Source: Macrobrachium rosenbergii (lineage: Eukaryota > Arthropoda > Malacostraca > Decapoda > Palaemonidae). Taken from it: a DNA stretch of 64,000 nucleotides. Where the stretch lies: NCBI RefSeq assembly GCF_040412425.1, contig NC_089743.1, positions 85,634,971-85,698,970 on the forward strand, read 5' to 3'. Position numbers and translations under genes: made by a program. Below are positions 36,577 to 47,250 of this stretch, one piece after another (position 1 is the stretch's first letter; every line of letters begins with the position of its first letter). Below the pieces are notes generated by a model that saw nothing but the letters and a program-made list of their open reading frames with translations, was not told the origin of the DNA and ran no database searches.

Positions 36577-36858
36577 GTTACCTTTACTTTTGCACCTCAT
36601 TTACCTAATGTTTTTACCATTTGTGAAAGTTTCACCCTGATTGAACTGACGAGCCTCTCTGAGCGTCGGTTGTTTTGGATGGAAAAAGACAGCATATCTC
36701 CTCTCCCCACAGCAATCTTTCCTCTAGTTAAATTTTGCGTCACTTTCCCCAAATTCTAACTGATGATTCTCTCTCGCTTCAGTGAACGAAACTCCGTACT
36801 CTCTCCCTCATTCTTTTAACGGTTTTTTAACCCATGTTGTATGCGTGTCTACGTGTGA

Positions 36859-36883
36859 AGAGAGAGAGAGAGAGAGAGAGAGA
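36859..36883. repeat. (GA)n tract in P2
   Basis: Positional counterpart of 16869-16924 in P1. Confidence 0.95.
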
Positions 36884-36956
36884 CTGAACATGTATTCGTC
36901 CAAGAAAATAGCTGACATGCGTATCCAAAATGTGTACAATTTTTATATATATATAC

Positions 36957-36959
<3 letters not shown>

Positions 36960-37040
<81 letters not shown>
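36960..37040. repeat. (CA)n-(TA)n microsatellite
   Basis: About 32 bp of CA then 45 bp of TA, at the left edge of K copy III. Confidence 0.96.
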
Positions 37041-37041
<1 letters not shown>

Positions 37042-37419
37042 TATATACATATAATTATATTTAAATATAAATGGATGGATGTATATAAATGGATGGATGT
37101 GTGTGTGTGTGTATGTTCCAGCATAACTCTGAAATGCATTGAGCAATTTCAACCAAACTTGGTATACATATGACTTACTATCTGGAAAAGACTACTGGGG
37201 GGGGGGGGAGGCATCACTAGCACCAAAGGGGGTGATATGCAAAAATAATCAAAAAGGCAGATATCAGTGTCTAGTTCATAGTTTCCGAGGTCCTGAGATG
37301 AAGAGTGACACTCCTGATGCCCTTTAAGTCCAAGTTCAGCCCCAGTAGGAAGTGGGGGGAGTGAGAAGGAGTGAAAAATACAATGTCAAAAATGACCGAG
37401 AGTAGTGTCTAATACATAA

Positions 37420-37600
37420 TTAAGTGTATCTTAGTTTAACCAGACCACTGAGCTGATTACCAGCTCTCCTAGGGAGGGCTGGCCTGAAGGATTAGACTTA
37501 TTTTACGTGGCTAAGAACCAATTCTTCACTGGCCGGCCGGAGATTCGAACGCCGGCCCTGCAGAGTGCTAGCCGAGAACGATATCGACCAGTCCAGCAAA
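37420..37600 (-). mobile_element. SINE-A with internal deletion, inside K copy III
   Basis: The 3' end (TTAGTTTAACCAGACCACTG) and most of the 3' half are intact to GGCTAAGAACCAATT. The sequence then jumps to CTTCACTGGCCGGCCGGAGA and the tRNA-like head. About 100 bp of the SINE body is missing. The flanks read GTGTCTAATACA and CTTGTCTAGTTTCC; a short GTCTA may be the target duplication. Confidence 0.85.
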
Positions 37601-37759
37601 GATCTTGTCTAGTTTCCGAGGTGGCTGATATGGATAGTGACACTCCCGTTACCCTTTAAGTGCAAGTTCAACCCTGACAGGAATGGGGGTGGGAAGGGGT
37701 GAAATATAAAATGTCAGAAATGTTGGGCACTGTAACTGAAGCAACTATCTTAACATGGA

Positions 37760-37763
<4 letters not shown>

Positions 37764-37805
<42 letters not shown>
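37764..37805. repeat. (GA)n microsatellite inside K copy III
   Basis: About 40 bp of GA followed by GTGAGTGAG. Confidence 0.96.
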
Positions 37806-37808
<3 letters not shown>

Positions 37809-37865
37809 GTGAGTTTATCGGTTGTCATTTAGAGTTTTGATGGGCAGCGCCGGGTTGGCCAGCTA

Positions 37866-37869
<4 letters not shown>

Positions 37870-37933
<64 letters not shown>
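37870..37933. repeat. (TA)n microsatellite
   Basis: Joins the 5' edge of K copy III to R6 copy 2. Confidence 0.96.
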
Positions 37934-37936
<3 letters not shown>

Positions 37937-38265
37937 TATATAATACATAATATTATTTTTGTACTTGAAAACTTCTTTTTTAGTCGTTTTTAGATCTGCA
38001 TGAGTGATTTGTTTTATGATACACAATCCCTGTAGCCCAATCAACGAATTTATTCAAAAGTCCAGAGCAAGGCATTTGTAACAAAACCCCCATATTGCTT
38101 AGCCACTTACCTGAGCTCCTAAAACGCCAGGAACAGGAATGTCTCTCCAACAAAGCAATAAAGAGAAAAGATTTTTTCGCTCGTCCATACGAGCGTACCA
38201 GGTTCACATTCCCATTGCACAAGTAGAGATAAATGCCAAGTACAGAATAACAAAACATTTATACA
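37934..38265 (+). mobile_element. Dispersed repeat R6, copy 2
   Basis: Aligns with 18511-18828 in the same orientation and with the same TA array at its left edge. Divergence is moderate with several small indels. Confidence 0.7.
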
Positions 38266-39500
38266 ATCTCGGAAAAAGTGTTAGCTACTGTACAAGTACT
38301 GGGCAGCTGTTACTTCCCATCATTAGTCACCAACATCCTGCCGTATGTGTTTGTGGAAAAATGCCTTTAGCCTATCATCGCCTAAATGAAGCGCGTGGCA
38401 AATGGAAAAATCACGAAAATTCACGTTTTTCATTTATATGTGGACCTTAATCTACAACGTTAGTCACATTAAGGACGAGAGTTACTAATCTTGTGTGTTC
38501 TTGTGAGTGTGTGTGTGTGTATGAGTTAGATGAAATCGGAACGATATACCGCAAGAGTTATTACTTTCATTTTTATTATTGAGCTAATATATTAATAATA
38601 GGCATTAAATGTAAAGAAAACATATTAATAATAGGCATTAAATGTAAAGAAATAATAGGTCAGTAACGTAAGACTTAAATAATATATGAACGGTTCACAA
38701 GGTCAAAAACAGCGTCTCAGTTCATTGTTCACCAACCACGGTCATATATTGGAAGTCTTAAATTAGGGCACATCCATCTCCATCCATCAGGAGAGATATA
38801 TCAAAGGGACATTCACAGACTAGTTCCAAGTCAAGTAGGGCCACCTATGTAAAACATGGATACTTATCCAGAGTGGTTTTTGTTTTGGAAAGGGGTAGGA
38901 GGCCAGGTTATGAACCTCGTACTCTTACTGACCTCTTTGCTTGTCTTCCATAGTTCTCTTATGGAAATATACTTTAAATAAATCAAATAAAAATAAAGAA
39001 AAGAGAGATACCTGTACACCTAAACGAAGAGGGACGGTTTTTATTTACGTTAAAATAGTTTCGTAAAAATGAGAGAGATAACGTGCAAAGGTACTTTCTT
39101 CTCTATTGCCATATTGCAATCAACAGTAAATAAAAAAAAATAAAACAAGGGATTTGGGTTAAACCGTTCTGGCGTCTTTTCGCTGTTATCAAGATATGAA
39201 TATTTTACCAGAAAAAAATCTGAAGAAAGAGATATCTCCTTTCTTACAGTACTTAATATTTTTCAAAGTCAAACAATCCACTTTTATTTTAGGTGGGAAC
39301 GTTGAAATAGAAGGGTGCATCGGGAGGTTTTCCATACAGTAATAATATGGGCATAGCAAAACGGACGACTGGGATTCCAGATGTAGAGGTACATTCCAGA
39401 ATTTGCTGGGAAGATTTTCAAGAAAAAAAAAAAAAAAAAAAACAGAAAGAGTCTGTTTGTAAAGAGACCAATGATACTGGGAAAGGAAAAGTCAGAGTTT

Positions 39501-39503
<3 letters not shown>
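38266..39503. other. Unrecognised DNA with a 33-bp duplication
   Basis: Contains a tandem pair of ATATTAATAATAGGCATTAA + ATGTAAAGAAA (about 38587-38653), a short GT run (38508-38521) and a poly-A run (39422-39442). No gene recognised. Confidence 0.5.

Positions 39504-39543
<40 letters not shown>
39504..39543. repeat. (GA)n tract, left of inserted SINE-A
   Basis: About 40 bp of GA. Confidence 0.96.
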
Positions 39544-39544
<1 letters not shown>

Positions 39545-39546
<2 letters not shown>

Positions 39547-39823
39547 TAAGTATACCTTAGTTTAACCAGGCCACTGAAGGTGATTAGTAGCTCTCCAGGA
39601 GACTGGCTTGAAGGTTAGATTTATTTTATGTGGCTAAGAACCAATTGGTTACCTAGCAACCCTGGGACTACAACACTGTGGGATCGAACCACATTATAAC
39701 GAAATGAATTTCTATCACCAGAAATAAATTCTTTAATTCTTCATTGGCCAGTGGAGAGTGTAGAACATGGGTCCGGCAAAGTGCTAGCCGAGAACTTGAT
39801 ACCGACCCATCCAATGAGGAACT

Positions 39824-39824
<1 letters not shown>
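39545..39824 (-). mobile_element. SINE-A, full length, diverged, inside a GA array
   Basis: From GTTAAGTATACCTTAGTTTA (3' end) through CTATCACCAGAAATAAATTC to the tRNA-like head, whose sense strand reads GTTCCTCATTGGATGGGTCG + GTATCAAG. GA repeats touch both ends. More diverged than other copies (for example CTCTCCAGGAGACTGGCTTG). Confidence 0.9.

Positions 39825-39866
<42 letters not shown>
39825..39866. repeat. (GA)n tract, right of inserted SINE-A
   Basis: About 42 bp of GA continuing the interrupted array. Confidence 0.96.
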
Positions 39867-39868
<2 letters not shown>

Positions 39869-40662
39869 TTTAAATCTTCATTCCTATTCCTCTTACTTTT
39901 CCAATGTTTGAATTTCTGTATTTTTCTGACAGTGTAAATGAGTACTGTCAGTTTTCCGTTTCATTAAGAAGCCCTCAGATACTGATTTGAAAACTGTGCT
40001 GCCATTGCTTGAGATTCTCTCTCTTTCTCTCTCTCTCTCTCTCTGCCTTCGTTCGATGAAAAGTTTTTCCTGAACTGCGGAATATCTCTTTGAAATCTGA
40101 AAATAAAGTTAGGAATACTTAATCAAAATACTTGGAATTTTACATAGCCATGACGCTTAAAATGACTTTGATTGACTGGTTTTGAATTTATTTCGAATAA
40201 GCTCAGATGTCACTGTGGAAGAGCCAAGGTAGGAAACTGACAGTTTTCTTTCATTTATATTATACAGGGAAATTCCTTTTCTCTGGTTGGCTAAGTTCCA
40301 CAAATATTATTGCAGGCAAGATCTTTTATTTCTACTTTATATTTCAGCGCTCCCTTCAAGAATAATTGTGAAGAGTTTGACTTAGAAAAAATAATAAAAT
40401 GTAGTAACCAAAAGATATTGGGAATCTGTGCAAAAACTTCACTGTCATTCAGTATTCACTAGAAATATTTCGCAAAGTCAAGAGAAATAGTTCAGGAGGT
40501 ATTTTGCTGGAAGTATTGAAGAGATAAAATGTTCATCATTGAAATAATGGCGAAAAATCTTATAAATCGAGGACTCATTTTTCATGTTTTATTAATTCAA
40601 TAACTGAAGAATTTTCTGTTGGTTTTATCATAAATATAGTAAAAATAACTCATATATATTGT
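39867..40662. other. Unrecognised DNA
   Basis: A CT run at 40016-40043; otherwise no repeat or coding similarity. Confidence 0.45.
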
Positions 40663-40686
40663 ATAATATATATATATGTATATATA

Positions 40687-40717
<31 letters not shown>

Positions 40718-40732
40718 GTATGTATATATATG

Positions 40733-40820
<88 letters not shown>
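40663..40820. repeat. (TA)n array with TATG interruptions
   Basis: About 155 bp, ending exactly at the SINE-B 3' end. Confidence 0.97.
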
Positions 40821-40826
<6 letters not shown>

Positions 40827-41025
40827 TTTATCACATCGTGATTTATAACCACAATCTGAAAGCTACAAATGTCGTTTAATATCAAAATTCACGCTACCTC
40901 GAGTATCTCCGATGGAGAATTATCACCGAAGAATTTATATAAGTGATAAATGAACAGGTACCACTGGGACGCTGAACCCCTTGACATGGACCCATTCAAC
41001 GACTCAGTGGACGTTACCACCGCGC

Positions 41026-41030
<5 letters not shown>
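40821..41030 (-). mobile_element. SINE-B copy
   Basis: Plus-strand order: TGAAATTTTATCACATCGTG (3' end), GTCGTTTAATATCAAAATTC, ACGCTACCTCGAGTATCTCC and GATGGAGAATTATCACCGAA, then the head. The sense strand of the head reads GGCGCGGTGGTAACGTC (A-box-like) and GGGGTTCAGCGTCCC (B-box-like). TA arrays sit at both ends. Confidence 0.82.
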
Positions 41031-41107
<77 letters not shown>

Positions 41108-41130
41108 GTATAATATATATTATACACATT
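41031..41130. repeat. (TA)n microsatellite
   Basis: About 75 bp of TA, then AATGTATAATATATATTATAC. Confidence 0.95.
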
Positions 41131-41710
41131 TGTACATATGCGTGCGTGTATGTACTGTATAATCATTATGAGTGCACCTGAACAAAATAACAATATGCTC
41201 CTTTTCATATCACTCTGTCTGCAGGTTTCTCATCTTTCTATCGTAACTCAACTCCCATTTCTCAACTCCGCGAACCACAGCCAAGGAGAATGCGGGCAAA
41301 CAAAACGGTACTCTTAATCCTTCGGAGTTCCGAAGCAGACTTCTTTCTCCCTTTCACTCTTTGCCACTCTTGAGTTGATGGTCTATGCTTGCATAAGTTC
41401 GTCTCTTCTTGAAATGCTACTTGGATGGAAACACTTCAGTCTAAGAATCAAAATATGATCAGGGCCTTAGAAAGCTGGATTTCTGAGCATCGAACTGAAT
41501 CGCTGTATTTTCAGGAGTTCTCATGTGTGTTGTTCGAGATTTACTTTATGGTTTATTAAATGGAAATTACAGTTAAAATATGTAATCTATTTTACTGTTA
41601 ACATAAAAGCGGCGAAGATTTGATTCCTTTTATCGTCTTTTCCGTTTATCGTTCTGAATTAATTTTCAGTTTTTCTTCTCAAATTTATTTTAGTTGTTTG
41701 GTAAACACAT
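41131..41710. other. Unrecognised DNA
   Basis: No repeat family or coding similarity seen. Confidence 0.45.
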
Positions 41711-41734
41711 GCTCTCTCTCTACCTCTCTCTCTC

Positions 41735-41788
<54 letters not shown>

Positions 41789-42030
41789 ACAAGCACACGC
41801 ACAATGCACAAGCACAGACCCCACATACACTAAATTTTGATCAGAAGAAAGGCGAGACAACATGTCATTTCGTTCACTGAAGCGAAAGAGAATCACCAAA
41901 TCAAAGTTGGTGAAATTGACACACAATTAAACAAGTGGAAAGACTGAGGTGGGGAAAAGGTCTTCTCATAGGAAAGGGGAGAGATGGTGTCTTTCGCCAT
42001 TCAAAAAGACTGACAATAAGAAATTCCTTA
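41711..42030 (-). repeat. Paralogous block P3 (short inverted third copy)
   Basis: The reverse complement shows TTTTGAATGGCGAAAGACAC, ATCTCTCC, TTTAATTGTGTGTCAATTTC and GATTCTCTTTCGCTTCAGTG + AACGAAA, in the order found at 16660-16800 (P1) and 36660-36790 (P2). It is followed by a GA tract at the same position (41711-41787 as CT). Only the right end of the block is represented. Confidence 0.72.
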
Positions 42031-42284
42031 GTGTAAGACGGAGAGAGTATAGGAAAACCTTCGTGAAAACCTACATAGAAAGAGAGAGAGGGAAAGTTTG
42101 ACCCTTGCAAAATTGTCACAAATCATTCGGAAAAAAATTAGACAAATAAGATGGAAAGATGAAGGTAAAAGAGGTTTTCTTCGAAGACAAAACAGGTGTG
42201 TTCAGAGTGGAAGAAGGATTTCTAAAGGTATCATCCTTATATTCATGTTCCTTTGAGACTTTTCATTGTAGTAAATAACGTGCC

Positions 42285-42745
42285 TTACAATTCCATTGGT
42301 CTTCTTCTTCTTTCGTGCTTTTCCCATTTTGTATGGGGTGACACGATGCCTTCTTTGAAGGACTTGATTTGGCTTTGGGGTAGACCGTAGTCTCGATCGG
42401 CTGCCTGCCTGACATCGCTTAGACCCCGGTAGCGTAATACATGCTGTGCCAGTCAGTCGCAGCTCCCTTTCTCCAGCAGCGAGACGTTGAGCGGTGAGGT
42501 CGACAGTTCGAGACGTGTGAGGTGTCTGTTATGTTTTTAGGGAGATGTTGGGTGGCTTTGTTTGTGTGTATTAGTCTGTAATACCCATTTGCTTTTAAGC
42601 AAACCTATCTACTGATTACGCCACATAATCCCAGGGTGTCTACACGGATAAAGTGTCCCGCCTCTCTGACCGGTCGGCTGCAGATTTGAAGTCGAAGCTG
42701 CTGCTCTAACAACGGCCATCAGGCTCTCTTACAATTCCATTAGTC
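42285..42745 (-). mobile_element. SINE-C with 17-bp target duplication
   Basis: TTACAATTCCATTGGTC (42285-42301) and TTACAATTCCATTAGTC (42729-42745) flank a 427-bp element and differ at one base. On the minus strand the element starts with a tRNA-like head (TGATGGCCGTTGTTAGAGCA as A-box region, CTTCAAATCT at the B-box spacing) and ends with an (AAG)n tail. The duplication, tail and head fit an LINE-mobilised SINE. A 3' fragment of the family lies at 13942-14033. Confidence 0.85.
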
Positions 42746-42876
42746 GATTGGTGCAATATTGATTGCATTCATCATAATATGGTTCATCTCTAATTTCTAA
42801 AACAACATACTTATCTATTCACATTAAGACATTCTGAGAGTCATTGACGTTAACTGTGACATTATAAGACAAAATA

Positions 42877-43220
42877 AACAAGAAATGCGCCGAAGTTTCT
42901 TCGGAGCAATCGAGTTCTCTGTACATCGTATAATGCTGTATGATCCACGGCCCATGAAAATTTCAGCCGCGACCCGGTGGTGGCCTGTCCTATAGCGTTG
43001 TCAGACGCACGATCATGGCTAACTTTAACATTAAATAAAATAAAAACTATTAGGCTAGAGGTCTGCAATTCGGAATGTTTAATGATCGGAGGGTGAATGA
43101 TCAATATACTAATTTGCAGCCCTCCAGCCTCAGTAATTTTTAAGATCTGAGGGCGGACAGAAAAGTGCGGACGGACAGACACTGCCATCTCAACAGTTTT
43201 CTTTTTACAGAAAGCTAAAA
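42877..43220 (+). mobile_element. Foldback repeat FB, copy C
   Basis: AAACAAGAAATGCGCCGAAG, then TTCTTCGGAGC hairpin arm, GTTCTCTGTACATCGTATAATG, CCCGGTGGTGGCCTGTCC, the internal inverted repeat and GGCGGACAGAAAAGTGCGGA. It ends CAGTTTTCTTTTTACAGAAA. The GATCTATC segment near the left end is deleted relative to copies A and B. Confidence 0.82.
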
Positions 43221-44567
<1,347 letters not shown>

Positions 44568-44639
44568 CTCTTTCAACACACATCAATAAATCAATCATTT
44601 CCTGTGGTACCCGAGGATGCATAGGAGCCTCGATGAACT

Positions 44640-45253
44640 CACGCGCCACACATTCTGATGTTCTGGCTAATTCTCAAGATCTCCCAAACACTCGTCTCCT
44701 GCCTCCCGCCTCATTGTCCTCAACCACGTCCCCTGTGGCCCTACCTCTATCTCTTCTACCCAGAGCAACCCACCCCGGTGTATCTAGTACTATTCCCTGC
44801 CTTCTATCCACTTGGCCTAGCCACTTCCTGCGTGAAAATCTAACACTCTCATCGACCGGCTGCACACCCGTTACTTCTCTAATTCTGTTATTTGATATCA
44901 TATCCCTCCAGTTAATTCCTAATATTCTTATGAGTGCCTTATTCTCAAATGCTACGAATTTATTATCCGAAGTCACTGTACTGTACCATGACTCATGCCC
45001 ATTACCTTATAAATTTTGATTTTTGTATGCAAAGAAAAATTGCTATCGTTCTAAATATTTTTAAGCATTCCCATTGCCCGATAAGCCTTTTTTTAATCTT
45101 TCCATAAATTCTCTACTCAGAGAACCATCCTTATCTAAATAAGTACCTAAATATTTAAACTTATCCTCTTGCTTTACAACCAAAACTTCAATTAGACAAT
45201 CCTGTGCATTTTCAATATTCCTATTCATGATTTCAGTTTTTCCACTATTAATA

Positions 45254-45257
<4 letters not shown>
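44640..45257 (-). pseudogene. LINE reverse-transcriptase C-terminal fragment
   Basis: Minus-strand reading gives INSGKTEIMNRNIENAQDCL and DKFKYLGTYLDKDGSLSREF (about 45100-45257). After stops and a frameshift comes FENKALIRILGINWRDMIS, RIREVTGVQPVDESV and RRKWLGQVDRR (44770-44960), then RRDRGRATGDVVED. A KTE(I/V)M...FKYLG block followed by RILGI.WRD and a (W/L)GQV/GHV segment is typical of the region after the palm domain in one group of endonuclease-reverse-transcriptase LINEs. The catalytic core is missing. The 5' side ends at a GA tract. This is a different family from the LINE at 23478. Confidence 0.82.

Positions 45258-45291
<34 letters not shown>
45258..45291. repeat. (GA)n tract abutting the LINE fragment
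   Basis: About 33 bp of GA, exactly at the 5' truncation point of the LINE. Confidence 0.96.
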
Positions 45292-45294
<3 letters not shown>

Positions 45295-45377
45295 ATATCA
45301 AATTGATGGTTTTCTTTCCAGTGTCAATATGAAATGGTAGACGAGACAAAAGTAAACAAATCCATATTCATTTAACC

Positions 45378-45379
<2 letters not shown>

Positions 45380-45470
<91 letters not shown>
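45380..45470. repeat. (TA)n array
   Basis: About 90 bp, ending at the SINE-B 3' end. Confidence 0.96.
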
Positions 45471-45472
<2 letters not shown>

Positions 45473-45681
45473 TCATGAAGCTAGTAAATGTCGCAATATC
45501 AAATTCACTACCTCAGGGAATATCCCGATAAAGGAATGATCACCGAAAGAAATTTATAAGAGATAAATGGATTGGTACTGCCAGGGTGCTGATCCCGACA
45601 CAGAACATCCAGCAACTCCAGTCGACGTTCTATCACTGAGCTTCATGATTGTATATAAACTTCACAGTGTGATAAAAAATG

Positions 45682-45682
<1 letters not shown>
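45471..45682 (-). mobile_element. SINE-B copy fused to an inverted 3' tail
   Basis: 45471-45640 is a minus-strand SINE-B (ATGAAGCTAGTAAATGTCGC, AATATCAAATTCACTACCTC, GGGAATATCCCGATAAAGGA and a degraded head). 45641-45682 is the family's 3' end in the opposite direction (TTCATGATTGTATATAAACT, GTGTGATAAAAAATGTCATA), running into the right-hand TA array. Confidence 0.75.
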
Positions 45683-45771
<89 letters not shown>

Positions 45772-45772
45772 T
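45682..45772. repeat. (TA)n array
   Basis: About 88 bp with one TATATGCATATA interruption. Confidence 0.96.
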
Positions 45773-45829
45773 ATATCTCTATATCTCTATACAGACATTT
45801 ATTTTCTATAAATATTTATATAGATATAT

Positions 45830-46410
45830 CTGGTAATTATTTTCCTTCCAAGATGTTCTATAAACAATTAAATAAGGTCCTCAGTGCTAAACGCACTCCA
45901 AAAATTAGGCCTCCTGTAGTCCCAAAAATGCCATTTTGTTCGAGTCTTCCTTATATACATGATGGTTCTCTCTTACCAAAGTTAATTCATTAATGCGTCA
46001 GTATTGTCCTGCCGTAGAAAGTCACCCCATTCCCACTAATCCTCTTATCCCTTTCTAAGTATAAGGACAGACTGGACCCTCTGATGACATCGAATACGGT
46101 GTATTTACTTTCTGGCACCCCGATGCAATAAGGGGAAATATATCGGTGCCTCTCGGAGGTTGCTAAAAGTGCTATAAGACGCGTCAGCTATTGTACTGGG
46201 TTCCCGTTACCTAAACCCGAATTTTCTAGCATTCGCGAGCACGCAAACAAACGCAAAATAAACATTGATTATGATCATTTTGAAATTCTGTGAAGGGTCG
46301 GCACTCCTCAGCAGCTGGCAATCCTCGAGTCTGTATACAAAAAGGTGGTTCCGAAGCTAAACAATTAAACTGCCTCCGCCCCTATTTCTTAGCGTGATAA
46401 ACCAGGGACT
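45830..46410 (+). pseudogene. Penelope-like element C-terminus with GIY-YIG remnant (family 1)
   Basis: Plus-strand residues: KMFYKQLNKVLSAKRTPKIR, PPVVPKMPFCSSLPYIHDGS (45846-45970), then KYKDRLDPLMTSNTVYL (about 46060-46115). After a frameshift comes GKYIGASRRLLKV (46132-46170), then FSSIREHANKRKINIDYDHF (about 46220-46285) and QLAILESVYKKVVPKLNN (about 46310-46365). KYKDRL, the (T)VYL...KYIG pair and the SxREHAN block mark the linker and GIY-YIG endonuclease of Penelope-like retroelements. The upstream reverse transcriptase is absent. Several stops and frameshifts make it non-functional. Confidence 0.85.
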
Positions 46411-46627
46411 TTCAATGTTCCTCATTGATACTAGTTCTTCTTTCCTTTCGGTGGTAATACTTTTCTCCAAGCATTTTGCAATTGTTTTTGGTGTCTTTTT
46501 CAGTCCGAGTCTTTTTTAATGTTCTAATGTATATGTATGTTTTTACAACTTTGATAATGAGGCTAGGTCTTCAAAGCTGGAGATAAAGCCATGCCCATTC
46601 CTGAGATGTCTACTTCAAGTTCCTTGT

Positions 46628-46730
46628 TTATGATTGATTGATCATGAAATTTAGGTCTTGAAAACCAAGCGCCGGAACCCATCAGGATTTTTCAGCGCAG
46701 CGATGAAGATGAAACATAAATTAATGATGT
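46628..46730 (+). mobile_element. Dispersed repeat R7, copy 1 (5' part)
   Basis: AAACCAAGCGCCGGAACCCA and CAGCGCAGCGATGAA resemble AAATACTAAGCGCTGGGACA and AAGCGTTGAAAATGAA of the 52771 copy. The family resembles a common decapod dispersed repeat I remember. Confidence 0.55.
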
Positions 46731-47250
46731 GGTTGATAATGAAAAGGTGAATGATAACATACTGTACTAGTACAATTCAGTGTTAAAATATGAACGTAAA
46801 ATGTGAAGAATGACATTAGATAAAAACCATAAAAAATAAATACATATAAATATTATATATCTAAAATATATACTTAATGTATAAAATAAATATGACAAAC
46901 CTTTAATAAATATACTAAATAATATCTCATTAAATAATCAGATTCTTTCAGATAACCCATAAGGTTATCTACCTCAACATCACCATTTAAAATTTCTAAA
47001 ACAGTCTTCCCCGCTATAAAGTACTTTGCCCTAAGGCGATTAAATGGGCTGTTAATTGTAACCACCAATCCTTCTTAGATGAAAATCTGGAATACTTGAG
47101 GGAGAATTTTAAGGGATTAGGATACCCTAAGTATTGGTGGGAAAGGGGACACACCAAGGAAAGAAAAAATACTATTATGGGGAGAGGGAAGGGAAAGAAA
47201 AGGAACATTTGAAGGGAAAGAAAGTAATTACCGTCCCGGACAACAACGCT
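46731..47250. other. Unrecognised AT-rich DNA
   Basis: Nothing recognised; it leads directly into the minisatellite. Confidence 0.45.

Larger units (their letters stand above)
32563..36935 (+). repeat. Paralogous block P2
   Basis: Direct, diverged paralogue of 12803-17040 (P1); shared landmarks are listed there. Differences from P1: no SINE-C fragment, no SINE-A fragment, an FB copy (36209-36576) and a poly-A run (34312-34326). It also lacks about 90 bp present in P1 at 16945-17020. No intact coding frame; the region matching the P1 endonuclease trace (about 35700-35930) is degraded. Confidence 0.8.
37065..37869 (-). mobile_element. Composite repeat K, copy III, interrupted by SINE-A
   Basis: Minus-strand K. 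The 3' edge lies at the left (GTTCCAGCATAACTCTGAAA, CAACCAAACTTGGTATACAT). Core units contain GGACCTTTAAGTCCAAGTTCAG-type sequence and TTTCCGAGG. A GA tract (37764-37805) is the complement of the CT tract in copies I and II. The 5' edge is GGGCAGCGCCGGGTTGGCCA + GCTAG. A run of ten G lies at about 37198-37207. SINE-A (37420-37600) splits the core. Confidence 0.75.
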
